Assembly: GCA_034521495.1 (NCBI GenBank)
Contig: JAXHMK010000013.1
Coordinates: 1 to 64,000 of the forward strand
Length of the DNA stretch: 64,000 nt
Direction: 5' to 3'
From: Balneolaceae bacterium
Lineage (GTDB): Bacteria > Bacteroidota > Rhodothermia > Balneolales > Balneolaceae
This document shows positions 40,656 to 48,732 of the stretch, in pieces. The stretch's first letter is position 1; each line of letters opens with the position of its first letter. The notes under the pieces were generated by a model. The model made no database searches. It was not told where the DNA came from and was given only the letters and a program-made list of their open reading frames with translations. The translations under genes and the position numbers were made by a program.

Positions 40656-41894
40656 ATGAAAACTTTATCAAACTCAATACGATGGATGACATTGCTTCTC
40701 TTCATTTCTCTGGTGGGATGCAATAATCAACAAACCGGCGAAGCCTCACATGATGATCACGCTGAGGAAGAAGAACACGCTGAAGAAACGATGGAAGTGG
40801 AACTGACCTCCCGGCAATTGGACGCGGTGGGCATCGAAACGGGCTCCTTTTCTCGTCTTCCATTGCAAAATTCAGTCAAGGCAAACGGCATCCTTGAACT
40901 GCCACCTCAAAACAAGGCGGATGTCAGTTCGCTCGTTCCCGGATCGATCCGTTCTATTGAAGTGATCGAAGGGGACCGGGTTGCCAAGGGCGAAGTCTTA
41001 GCTGAACTTGAGGATCTGAGCATCATCGACTTGCAGCAGAATTATGTAGAGGCCAGTGAACGACTTGCCTATTTAGAACAGGATTACGAACGAAAAAAAC
41101 GATTGATGGATGAAGGTGTTGGATCTCAGCGTGAATTTCAGCAGGCTTCATCGGAGTACAACTCAACCCGGGCCAAGACTTCTGCAGTAAAGGGAAAACT
41201 TGAACTTTTAGGGTTGAATCCTGCAGAAGTCCGGGAAGGAATGATCAAAACATCCGTTCCTATCCGTGCTCCATTGGAAGGGTTTGTTCGAAAAGTCGAA
41301 GTGAACACAGGCAGTTTTGTCACTCCCGGTCAGCACTTGTTTGAGATCGTGGATAATCATCACATCCATATCGATCTGATGGTATATGAAAAAGACCTGC
41401 ACAAGGTCCGCGATGATCAAATCGTCAAATTCCGATACACCAACCAGCCGGACGACAAACTGTACGAAGCAAGAATTTTTGCTGTGGGAAAAGCTTTTGA
41501 ACAGGAACCCAAAGCGGTACAGGTTCACGCCGAACTCACCAACAGACAACCGGATCTGTTACCGGGAATGTACGTGGAAGCCTGGATTGTAACTGACAGC
41601 ACACAGGTATTGGCACTACCGGAAGGCGCTGTGGTTTCAGATAGTGGTTCATCCTATATCTTTATCCGGGAGCATGAGGAAGAACACGCAACAGTTGAGC
41701 AGGTTTCCGATTCCGACGAACATGAACATGGATCACGGTTTAAAGCGATGGAAGTGATTACCGGTGTAACTGACAAGGGATATGTGGAAATAAAGCTACT
41801 GCAAGACCTTCCCGAGGATACAGAGGTCGTAACGAATGGCGCTTTTTTCATTCTTTCTGAGATGAAAAAGGGTGAGGGTGGACATCATCATTAA
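40656..41894 (+). CDS. RND periplasmic adaptor subunit, CzcB/CusB-like lipoprotein
   Basis: Membrane-fusion protein that links the RND pump to the outer-membrane channel. I take the ATG at 40656: it gives a lipoprotein signal with lipobox LVGC near residue 19; the frame upstream to 40605 lies inside the pump gene. Length 412. His/Glu-rich regions HDDHAEEEEHAEE (near residue 30) and HEEEHATVEQVSDSDEHEHG (near 340), plus a C-terminal GHHH, suggest metal binding. Domain pattern: ADVSSLVPGSIRSIEVIEGD (barrel-sandwich), helical hairpin ~125-185, FVRKVEVNTGSFVTPGQHL. 26 bp after the pump gene, same operon. Confidence 0.92.
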   Translation: MKTLSNSIRWMTLLLFISLVGCNNQQTGEASHDDHAEEEEHAEETMEVELTSRQLDAVGIETGSFSRLPLQNSVKANGILELPPQNKADVSSLVPGSIRSIEVIEGDRVAKGEVLAELEDLSIIDLQQNYVEASERLAYLEQDYERKKRLMDEGVGSQREFQQASSEYNSTRAKTSAVKGKLELLGLNPAEVREGMIKTSVPIRAPLEGFVRKVEVNTGSFVTPGQHLFEIVDNHHIHIDLMVYEKDLHKVRDDQIVKFRYTNQPDDKLYEARIFAVGKAFEQEPKAVQVHAELTNRQPDLLPGMYVEAWIVTDSTQVLALPEGAVVSDSGSSYIFIREHEEEHATVEQVSDSDEHEHGSRFKAMEVITGVTDKGYVEIKLLQDLPEDTEVVTNGAFFILSEMKKGEGGHHH

Positions 41895-41902
41895 ACGAAG
41901 GC

Positions 41903-42010
41903 TTTGCATTACTGCCCGTCTGCACGCTGTGTGTGCGGGCTGACGGGTTGGGGACACCCATCAGCCGGTAAAAACAACCGACAGATGGGTATTTCAAACC
42001 CCCGTGATCG
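41903..42010. repeat. Hairpin-rich stretch after the adaptor gene
   Basis: Contains GGCTTTGCATTACTGCCCGTC with CCCGTCTGCACGC / GCGGGCTGACGGG pairing, and a second hairpin ACCCATC ... GATGGGT near 41948-41986. The first resembles the hairpin before the CDF gene in inverted orientation. It may serve as terminator for the metal operon, but no clear T-run follows. The rest of the gap to 42242 holds nothing clear. Confidence 0.4.
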
Positions 42011-42242
42011 GTAGTTAAAAGTTCACCCTATTTTTAGAATGAATGAAATACTCATTTAAAAGACAATGCATTTTTCTTGCCAGTTCAGAATTCTACATCC
42101 ATTATTAGCATTGCAGTAATTCCGCATTGCTTGCAAGCAGGAAAAAATACAATGTCTGAAGAGGGCAGTTTTGGAGTCATCGGATGAGTGGAATTGCCAA
42201 AAAATGGGATATGGCTCGAATACTCATCCGATGATTGCTATG

Positions 42243-42629
42243 TTAAATAGCTTTTATCACCTTCTCCAATTTCGATTTTACCTCGCCTGCAATTTTCCCA
42301 AGGCTGTCATTTTCAACCGCCTGCATGGAGTCTAACGGATTGACCGCAGAAACTTCAACGGTTCCGTCTTCATGCTCTTCCACAATTACATTGCAGGGAA
42401 GCATCGTACCGATTTTATCTTCAGCCTGGAGGGCTTTGTGAGCAAAACCGGGATTGCAGGCTCCAAGAATTTTATACTTTTTAAAATCCACATCCAGTTT
42501 CTTTTTCAGTGTTTCTTTTACATCGATTTCGGTGAGTACACCAAACCCCTCTTTCTTAAGTTCATCGGTGGTTTTTGCAATTGCATCTTCAAAAGATCCG
42601 TCAAATTTGGTTGATACGTAGTAACTCAT
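42243..42629 (-). CDS. DUF302 domain protein
   Basis: 128-residue small cytosolic protein. DUF302 motifs are clear: FDGSFEDAIAKTTDELKKEG, FGVLTEIDVKETLKKKLDVD, KILGACNPGFAHKALQAEDK and IGTMLPCNVIVEEHEDG, with the conserved cysteines in GACNP and LPCN. I choose ATG 42629 (AGGACA just upstream) over an earlier in-frame ATG. DUF302 proteins often sit near metal-resistance or sulfur genes; here it follows the RND block. Function unknown. Confidence 0.92.
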   Translation of the reverse strand: MSYYVSTKFDGSFEDAIAKTTDELKKEGFGVLTEIDVKETLKKKLDVDFKKYKILGACNPGFAHKALQAEDKIGTMLPCNVIVEEHEDGTVEVSAVNPLDSMQAVENDSLGKIAGEVKSKLEKVIKAI

Positions 42630-42815
42630 GATTGTCCTGTTATTATTAAGATTTGTGTATTTATAATGTAACAAGATTTACGATGACAAGATGCCACAAG
42701 CGGATTCGATTTTATTGATCGGCTGGATTTATTACTATGATCAGATCTGGTATTGTAGAGGCAAGCATTATATTAACGTAAACTCAGGATAAGAATATCA
42801 AGAATTGGCATAGAA

Positions 42816-42933
42816 AAGTCCCCTCCTTTTCCAAGGAGGGGATTTAGGGGTGGTTGATACAGAATTTAGTTTCAGTTTCAAGATTTAATCTCCTTTCTAC
42901 CTCCCCGAACCCCTCCTAATCATAGAAGGGGAT
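42816..42933. repeat. R3-type repeat, GGGGTGGTT subtype
   Basis: Starts AAGTCCCCTCCTTTTCCAAG, then GAGGGGATTTAGGGGTGGTT; ends CCCCGAACCCCTCCTAATCA and GAAGGGGATT. The partner copy is at 45007-45141. Non-coding; the rest of the gap (42630-42986) shows no gene. Confidence 0.7.
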
Positions 42934-42986
42934 TTCATTTTCAACTATATTATCCCAAACTCAGGTTATATTAGAAAAATGTAAAA

Positions 42987-43655
42987 ATGCTAAATAAAAT
43001 TAAACATGCTCTAAAAAAACTCTCAACATGGGAGCCCTCTTTTGACCCGTCAAAATTTAAGGATGATATTGCTATGGAAACCCAATGGTCGCCCCTGAAA
43101 CGCGGCGGGTCTAATTTTCAAACTCACAAATTAGTTGAGGTTAATTATAACCGGTTGGAATTTAAATCTACACTTGGGGCGAAAATTTTCAGCCTCATAT
43201 TTTTATGCGTTGGATTAACAGTGCCTGTATTTTTTGGAATAAAGATGGTTCAGGAGACGGGAGACCTGTTTCAAAAGGATTTTCTGTTCATTCTTCTGTT
43301 TGGGTTGATTTTTGGGTCCGTCGGCGGCTGGTTGTTTTACAGTTTTTCGAAACCTGTAATTTTCGATAAAAGCATGAGCCTCTACTGGAAGGGATGGAAA
43401 GCTCCAAAACGTTACATGGCAAAATTGAAAGAAGATGACAGCAGCAGAATTGGCAATATTTATGCTTTACAAATTATCCCGGAACTGGTTCGAAATGATA
43501 ACAAAAGTTACGTGAGCTACGAGTTAAACCTGGTTCTTAAAGATGGGTCACGGATGAATGTGGTGGATCATGGAAGTCCTATTAAACTTCGGGAAGATGC
43601 AAAGGTCCTGTCTGAATTTTTGGGAGTGCCCGTCTGGGATGCAGTACATGCTTAA
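42987..43655 (+). CDS. Membrane protein of unknown function
   Basis: 222 residues. Polar N-terminus, two membrane helices (about residues 65-87 and 97-120, IFSLIFLCVGLTVPVFFGI and FILLFGLIFGSVGGWLFY), and a C-terminal cytosolic beta-rich part: VIFDKSMSLYWKGWK, YALQIIPELVRNDNKSYVSY, ELNLVLKDGSRMNVVDHG. The last pattern is like DUF3592/PH-like membrane proteins in bacteria. Complete, with ATG 87 bases after nothing recognisable. No family named with confidence. Confidence 0.75.
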   Translation: MLNKIKHALKKLSTWEPSFDPSKFKDDIAMETQWSPLKRGGSNFQTHKLVEVNYNRLEFKSTLGAKIFSLIFLCVGLTVPVFFGIKMVQETGDLFQKDFLFILLFGLIFGSVGGWLFYSFSKPVIFDKSMSLYWKGWKAPKRYMAKLKEDDSSRIGNIYALQIIPELVRNDNKSYVSYELNLVLKDGSRMNVVDHGSPIKLREDAKVLSEFLGVPVWDAVHA

Positions 43656-43964
43656 AAATTCTAAATTCAACGGAAAAAGTTCAAATATACCTGTAAGTCC
43701 GAATTCAGAAACAGGAGTAGCCATTTTGAGTGGGAAATCAGTGAATTATGTAACAGATCCATATATTTATATATTGGTCAAAAATGAGCCAATTATCTTA
43801 ACTATACTAAAATAGATAAATAATATGTGCGGTAAGTATATTGTATAAAAGGTGATAGAATCTTATTCGAGAAGTTACCCTAATATTTTCAATGTAAAAC
43901 AATTAAGATAAATATAATCAATAATTTATAATTTTTATTGAGTAGAAATAGTAAACATGGGAGT

Positions 43965-44205
43965 GTAATGGACCTTGAATAGTTGGCGGGAAAAAGGACA
44001 ACGAGAGAACCGTGAGATGAATCCTTTCATACCGGTGAGAAGCGAAATTTAAGGGTTGTAAGCCTGATGGACCATTGAAAGGATTCCACGGTGAACTCGT
44101 GTCCGCCGCCAAGTATTCACAGTCTTTTTTCGTTCTTTTGTATCAAGACAAAAGAACAAACTACATGTAACATGTTTACATCATAAAATGGGGTAAGTCC
44201 TCAAT
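43965..44205 (-). repeat. R7 repeat, copy B
   Basis: Reverse complement of the 19669-19906 element: GACCTTGAATAGTTGGCGGG, GAATCCTTTCATACCGGTGA, the core ATGGACCATTGAAAGGATTC and CTCGTGTCCGCCGCCAAGTA, ending AAAATGGGGTAAGTCC. Copies A and B are 24 kb apart and inverted. Flanks are AT-rich with no gene. Confidence 0.75.
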
Positions 44206-44268
44206 CTTATTCATGTGTAATCAATACGATGTTTTGCCTATTTTACAGTTTTTATTAAGTGTTGCAAT

Positions 44269-44831
44269 ATGAAGCTATACATAAAATACATGGTTAGCTT
44301 GCGATGTAAGATGCTGGTTAAATCTGAGTTGGAAAAACTTGGCATTGATTATTTATCGGTGGATCTTGGTACGGTTGAAATTCGGGAAGATATTACAGAG
44401 AAGCAGAGGGAGAAATTCAGGAAGAACTTGAAAAAGGCAGGACTGGAACTGCTGGACGATAAAAAGAATATCCTGGTTGAAAAAATTAAAGCCGTCATTG
44501 TGGAGATGATTCACTATTCGGAGGAAGTTCCCAAAGTGAATGATTCCAATTACATTAGCGAAAAGCTGGGATACGACTATACATATCTCTCCAATATATT
44601 TTCGGAAGTGAAAGGAATTACCATACAGCAGTATGTGATCATGCACAAAATTGAAAAAGTAAAAGAACTTCTTACTTGTATGACGAACTAACGCTCACCG
44701 AAATTGCATACCGGTTACATTACAGTAGTGTTGCCCACCTCTCCAATCAGTTCAAAAAAGTGACCGGACTCACTCCCACCTATTTTAAAGAAGTAAAAGA
44801 GAAAAGGGAGAAGAATCTCGAAGACCTGTGA
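44269..44831 (+). pseudogene. Short AraC-family regulator, frameshifted
   Basis: The frame from 44269 gives 140 residues (MVSLRCKMLVKSELEKLGID, KLGYDYTYLSNIFSEVKGIT, first helix-turn-helix) and stops at 44691. In another frame the missing second helix-turn-helix follows: YDELTLTEIAYRLHYSSVAH, LSNQFKKVTGLTPTYFKEVK, to a stop at 44829-44831. Two surplus bases (or one lost) near 44676-44680 explain it. The intact protein would be a ~187-residue AraC regulator of a small Bacteroidota type without ligand domain. Confidence 0.8.
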
Positions 44832-44916
44832 TAGGATATCTATTCAAAAAATGAAAGTAATGAGGGTTTAATCTAAAGTGGTTTAGTTCACCGAGCCTCT
44901 GGGTCGGAAAAAGACT

Positions 44917-45141
44917 AAAGTCCCCTTCGAAGGGGGAAAGCGAGCGGAGTAGGGAGGATGATGTTCTAGCCTGAGTTCGATTCTTAATCTGTATCAAAGT
45001 ACCTCAAAAGTCCCCTCCTTTTCCAAGGAGGGGATTTAGGGGTGGTTGAAAAAGAATGAATCAGTCAAATTTTAAATTTCAACCCTGATTAAGTTACTAT
45101 AACCACCCCCAACCCCTCCTTACGAAGGAGGGGAGCCTCTT
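44917..45141. repeat. R3-type repeats: one partial and one full GGGGTGGTT copy
   Basis: Partial palindrome AGTCCCCTTCGAAGGGGGAA at ~44919-44938. Then 45007-45141: AAAGTCCCCTCCTTTTCCAA with GGGGATTTAGGGGTGGTTGA at the left and ACCACCCCCAACCCCTCCTT with GAAGGAGGGGAGC at the right, an inverted arrangement that matches 42816-42933. Confidence 0.7.
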
Positions 45142-45241
45142 TTATTGATTTTTAGAATCGAACTGAGGTTTCTACGTTTTGTATTGTTCAGACCTTGGTT
45201 CTGAGACACAGGAGTTCATCCCCCATTGCACCCTTCAAAGG

Positions 45242-45531
45242 CTATGGTGTGGACACATCTTTAAAAAAAATAAACATGCGTTCTTTGACTACGTTTTTAA
45301 CAGTCGACAGGAGATTCTTCGACCCAGACACAAAAACACTGTCCGGATCTCAGAATGACAGCAATCATTGAGTAAGAAGAAAGGCAGGCGGAGGAAAACT
45401 GGCGGTTTTCCTCCGCCTGCCTTTCTGTGTCTGCTTGCATTAATGTCATCCTGACGAATTCCGTCAGCGTTTTTGTGACGGGATGAGGAAGGATCTCCTT
45501 TTTCTATACCAAACTTGTGTCCACACGATAG
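45242..45531. mobile_element. R8, 290-bp MITE-like insertion with 9-bp target duplication
   Basis: Terminal inverted repeats CTATGGTGTGGACACATCTT (45242) and, as complement of the right end, CTATCGTGTGGACACAAGTT (45531): 17 of 20 match. CTTCAAAGG stands on both sides (45233-45241 and 45532-45540) and only once in undisturbed R3 repeats, so it is a 9-bp target duplication. The centre carries a 22-bp perfect hairpin (45378-45399 / 45405-45426). No transposase frame. Only copy in the window. Confidence 0.85.
45378..45426. repeat. 22-bp perfect hairpin inside R8
   Basis: Arms AGAAAGGCAGGCGGAGGAAA+AC at 45378-45399 and their exact complement at 45405-45426, with loop TGGCG. By far the longest perfect stem with a short loop in the window. 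Confidence 0.9.
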
Positions 45532-45822
45532 CTTCAAAGGGGGACACTTCACAATAAGTGCATAGATTGTTAAAAAATTTGGATTATAAGTTGATACCTC
45601 GCGGGCTCTGCACCGAGGTAGTTCATTAGAGGTAAGCTGATCAGGTGATAGCCTATAGTTTGGATATTTCGAGACAAAGTGGAAAGGTTCTTTTGTTTAC
45701 TGACTCGGGAACTTCAACTATGGACAGAAGTGAACCATTCATCGAGTCCCACCTGGTTCACTACAGCACAGTGGAAAACAGCAGAATCGAGAAAACGAAA
45801 ACAAAGAAAATGTTAGGTCACT

Positions 45823-46725
45823 TTAGATTTGGGATCCATTAACTAACATTGAACCATTTTTAACAATAGAATGGGCCCCGTTCTTTCGATCTGAATTTTT
45901 ATAGGGAATTGGAAATGAGATTGAAAATGTTGTCCCTGAGTCTATTTCACTTTCCAAAAAAATCCGTCCGCTATATTCGGAAACCATATGGATAATATGC
46001 TGAAGGCCGATGCCAAAACCTGGTTCACCATTGGTCCCCATCGATTTGCGTATGGGTTTACCCTGATTAAACGCTGATACCTGATCGGGTGATATGCCCT
46101 TCCCTGTATCAGTAACAGTCATGTTCAGTGTATTGTAATTTTTATCAACATTCAGGTTAAAAACCACATCAACAGATCCTTTAGAAGGAGTAAATTTGAC
46201 GGCATTCGCAACCAAATTTCCAGTGATTTGTATCAGATTAATGAAGAAATTGGGTTGGAGTTGTATCTCTGTATCGATTTGACTTTTCAGCGACAGTGAA
46301 ATGTCTTTGTTTTGTGCCATTGGAAGATATAAACGTCTAACTTCTGTGATAACGGAAGAAAGGTTTCTGTCGATATTCACACCTTCTTTCAGGTTATTTT
46401 GATTGTCCTCAATCACCAATGCACCATTTATAAGATCAAGCAAGGATTCAGCGGATTCCTTAATCAAGAGTAGATCACTGGTTTGCACTTCAATCTGATC
46501 TTTACCTTCAATAATTATCAGGTCAATCATTCCCGAAATACCACTAAGTGGGTTCCTTAGATCATGTTTTAGATTTTGTACGCGTTTTTTCAGAAGATCT
46601 AATTTTGAGGAAAGCTGTACGTAATTATTTTCAAGGTCTTGATTCTCGTCAACCCACCAGGAAATCTTATGTAACTGTTTTGTTTGATCGGATTTAATGG
46701 ATCGATCATTTTTGTTAGTCTCCAT
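45823..46725 (-). CDS. Soluble sensor histidine kinase without input domain
   Basis: 300-residue cytosolic kinase. After a coiled N-terminus (ENNYVQLSSKLDLLKKRVQN) comes the HisKA box LKHDLRNPLSGISGMIDLII (phospho-acceptor His near residue 54), then the ATPase domain: GNLVANAVKFTPSKG (~172), VTDTGKGISPDQ (~210) and GEPGFGIGLQHIIHMV (~238-253). No PAS, GAF or membrane domain, so it must be driven by a partner or by coiled-coil interactions. Typical orphan kinase of this group. No response regulator adjacent. Confidence 0.9.
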   Translation of the reverse strand: METNKNDRSIKSDQTKQLHKISWWVDENQDLENNYVQLSSKLDLLKKRVQNLKHDLRNPLSGISGMIDLIIIEGKDQIEVQTSDLLLIKESAESLLDLINGALVIEDNQNNLKEGVNIDRNLSSVITEVRRLYLPMAQNKDISLSLKSQIDTEIQLQPNFFINLIQITGNLVANAVKFTPSKGSVDVVFNLNVDKNYNTLNMTVTDTGKGISPDQVSAFNQGKPIRKSMGTNGEPGFGIGLQHIIHMVSEYSGRIFLESEIDSGTTFSISFPIPYKNSDRKNGAHSIVKNGSMLVNGSQI

Positions 46726-47024
46726 TTTAAGTTCGTTTTGTTATTCTTGATACTTAAAAATATGAGATGGAAACCAGCTACTTGTTATAATAACTACGGA
46801 TAATATTACAAATATCACATGTTTTTTGGGTAAATAAATCCCATGATCCAATTTCAGCTTCATGAAGTGAACCTAAAACTGGACAAAAAAACCAAAGACC
46901 TGTGAAATGTATAACCATTCAGCCCATCTTCTATAACGGTTAAACGGTTTCATATAAGTAGATTGCAGTTGTGAAATTCAATTCACAACTGACCCGCAAG
47001 CTGCGGGAAATGAATGGGTTTGAT

Positions 47025-47237
47025 ATGCGAAAAGCCGGGATCATTATTCTTGTCGTTGGGCTGATTATTACAATCATCAGCGGTTACAATTATGTAACCA
47101 AAGAAACCATCGTGGAGATTGGGGAGCTAAAAGTTACCGCTGACAGAACTCAAAGCGCAGGCTGGTCGCCCCAGGCAGGAGTTGCCGTAATGCTTGCAGG
47201 TAGTGTTGTTTTCCTGGTTGGCGGTAAAGAACAATGA
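47025..47237 (+). CDS. Small two-helix membrane protein
   Basis: About 70 residues: helix AGIIILVVGLIITIISG, a periplasmic or cytosolic loop (TKETIVEIGELKVTADRTQS), then helix GVAVMLAGSVVFLVGG. The same plan recurs in Bacteroidota small membrane proteins placed in stress clusters. The frame is open back to a GTG at 46971, but MRKAG at 47025 is the likelier start. First gene of the small-protein cluster 47.0-50.0 kb. Confidence 0.65.
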   Translation: MRKAGIIILVVGLIITIISGYNYVTKETIVEIGELKVTADRTQSAGWSPQAGVAVMLAGSVVFLVGGKEQ

Positions 47238-47308
47238 TTACCGCAATGATCATCGGCTTGGTTCTGTTTTTATTTAAAGACAAGAAATCAGAAGAGAGTA
47301 AAACATAA
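47234..47308 (+). CDS. Possible 24-residue membrane peptide
   Basis: ATG overlaps the stop of the preceding gene (ATGA). Encodes MITAMIIGLVLFLFKDKKSE and ends SKT: one short hydrophobic segment with a charged tail. Translational coupling makes it possible; too short to be sure. Confidence 0.3.
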   Translation: MITAMIIGLVLFLFKDKKSEESKT

Positions 47309-47412
47309 CAATTTATAGCGAAACCGGCGGCTTTACTGCTAATATGGCCGCTCGGTAAACCAATTTTTTTAAAAGATAACGTGAGTTCGAGATAATGAAA
47401 AAGCTTTTAAAA

Positions 47413-47545
47413 TCCCCCTTTGAAGGGGGAAAGAATCAACGAAGTTGATTGAGGGGGATGACCCAACCTTATTTGAATGTACATCAGTAAATCAAATTCG
47501 AATCACGTAAAATCATCCCCCTGCGCCCCCTTCAAAGGGGGACAC
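47413..47545. repeat. R3 repeat
   Basis: TCCCCCTTTGAAGGGGGAAA at the left, AAGTTGATTGAGGGGGATGA next, ATCATCCCCCTGCGCCCCCT and TCAAAGGGGGACA at the right. Same subtype as 15061-15195. It lies in the leader of the lipoprotein gene and lets a false start upstream (47477) appear open. Confidence 0.75.
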
Positions 47546-47593
47546 ACCAATAAATTCTTATCCCAAATTCACATTAAAATAGATATCAACAGT

Positions 47594-48046
47594 ATGAAAA
47601 AATCAAACCTGCTATTTACAAGTTTAATAATTGTATCATTATCAGTTTTTATGGCTTGTGAGAATTCCTCACAAAAAATGGAAAGAGCGGAAAACCCGAT
47701 AGCAAAGTCAGACCGGAATGTGGATATGAGCGAAAGCAAAGTGTTGGCTGAAGTCCGAATGTTCAGATTCAAAACCGCGAATGAGATTAAAGCTAATTTT
47801 CGAAAGATTGCAGCTATTAAAGACAAAATTAAAACCAGTGATGAAAGCTTAAGAGAAAATTATGAAGTCAATCTTGAAGTTCTTGATGAAGCCAACCGGG
47901 AGATGAAACGAACAATCGACAATTTCACCGAATCCGGAAGAGGTGAGTGGACGACTTTCAAAGATGAATTCAGCGACTCGATGGATGGCCTTGCAAATTC
48001 TTTAGACAACTTCTTTGATGCAAGCAATACTAATTCTTTAAAATAA
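47594..48046 (+). CDS. Helical lipoprotein, stress-cluster type
   Basis: 150 residues with a lipoprotein signal (LLFTSLIIVSLSVFMAC, cysteine near residue 21). The mature protein is almost fully helical and charged (EIKANFRKIAAIKDKIKTSD) and ends with EWTTFKDEFSDSMDGLANSL, a W-x-x-FK-x-EF-x-x-DM pattern seen in sll1863-like stress-response proteins. I chose the ATG at 47594; upstream sequence is the R3 repeat. Function unknown. Confidence 0.8.
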   Translation: MKKSNLLFTSLIIVSLSVFMACENSSQKMERAENPIAKSDRNVDMSESKVLAEVRMFRFKTANEIKANFRKIAAIKDKIKTSDESLRENYEVNLEVLDEANREMKRTIDNFTESGRGEWTTFKDEFSDSMDGLANSLDNFFDASNTNSLK

Positions 48047-48070
48047 ACAACATTTAAAAACTCAAATATT

Positions 48071-48226
48071 ATGGGAAATCTATTATACCTCGTAGCAGTC
48101 ATCTTAGTCATAGCCTGGCTGATCGGTTTTGTGGGCTACAGCACCGGTGGCCTTATCCATATCCTGCTGGTTATTGCTGTAATTGTAATTATACTGCGCA
48201 TAATACAGGGAAAACGAATTTTTTAA
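48071..48226 (+). CDS. lmo0937 family membrane protein (DUF5670)
   Basis: 51 residues: MGNLLYLVAVILVIAWLIGF, the conserved GYSTGGLIHILLVIAVIVII segment, and a basic end RIIQGKRIF. Two membrane helices; very close to the usual lmo0937 pattern, including GLIHILLVIA. Such proteins accompany YtxH and CsbD genes in stress clusters. Between the lipoprotein and YtxH genes with gaps of about 20 bp, so probably one operon. Confidence 0.88.
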   Translation: MGNLLYLVAVILVIAWLIGFVGYSTGGLIHILLVIAVIVIILRIIQGKRIF

Positions 48227-48244
48227 ACTCAAAAAAATAAATAT

Positions 48245-48523
48245 ATGAAAGCATTAAAGATTATAACTACCACATTAGGTGCAACGGTTATTGGAGTTGC
48301 ATTGGGAATACTATTTGCTCCCAATAGGGGATCAAATACAAGACATAAAATTTCTAAAAAAAGTCATAAATACGCGGATCACCTGTCTGACAGTTTTGAT
48401 GGTTTTCTTGATACGATTTCCCATTCATTTGAAAGCGTAGAAAACGAAACTGCACGTCTCGCAAAAAAAGGGAAAGATCAGGCCAAAAAGGTGGCTGCTG
48501 ATTTAAATTCGAGCAAGCCTTAA
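48245..48523 (+). CDS. YtxH domain protein
   Basis: 92 residues. One membrane helix with the Gly-rich YtxH motif (GATVIGVALGILFAPNRGSN, residues ~13-32) followed by a long amphipathic helix (KISKKSHKYADHLSDSFDGF to the end). Cell-envelope stress protein family; partners unknown. Follows the lmo0937 gene by 18 bp. Confidence 0.9.
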   Translation: MKALKIITTTLGATVIGVALGILFAPNRGSNTRHKISKKSHKYADHLSDSFDGFLDTISHSFESVENETARLAKKGKDQAKKVAADLNSSKP

Positions 48524-48566
48524 CACAATCAGGCTGACTAACGGCTCAGCCGGCAGATGACTTAAC

Positions 48567-48700
48567 AACCTGGCAGAGTGCCGTTCTTTTTCGGCTCCTG
48601 CCAGAGTTGTTGAACAAAGAAAATGTCCTTTGAAACAACTATCCGCGACTCTTGCAGGAGCTCTCTGCCGTTCGCACTCTGCCAGGTCGCTAAACACGTA
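48567..48700. repeat. R6 repeat, copy B
   Basis: AACCTGGCAGAGTGCCG at the left and CACTCTGCCAGGTCGCTAAA ACACGTA-type right end; the CTGGCAGAGTG / CACTCTGCCAG ends are an 11-bp perfect inverted repeat. Compare copy A at 27491-27611. Inside are GGCTCCTGCCAGAG and CTCTTGCAGGAGCTC palindromes. Confidence 0.65.
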
Positions 48701-48732
48701 CTTTTTTAAATCAAACTTAATTAAAATTCATT

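Larger units (their letters stand above)
45205..45550. repeat. R3 repeat interrupted by the R8 element
   Basis: Left remnant GTTCATCCCCCATTGCACCC TTCAAAGG and right remnant CTTCAAAGGGGGACACTT together rebuild an R3 right end like that at 15061-15195. The break is caused by the insertion at 45242-45531. After 45550 up to the convergent kinase gene at 45823, nothing is recognised. Confidence 0.7.

Noticed and set aside
45289-45552. 87-codon reverse frame in R8
   Set aside because: It runs through a 22-bp perfect hairpin and the insertion border.
47477-47593. Upstream extension of the helical lipoprotein gene
   Set aside because: It reads through an R3 repeat; the ATG at 47594 gives a proper lipobox.
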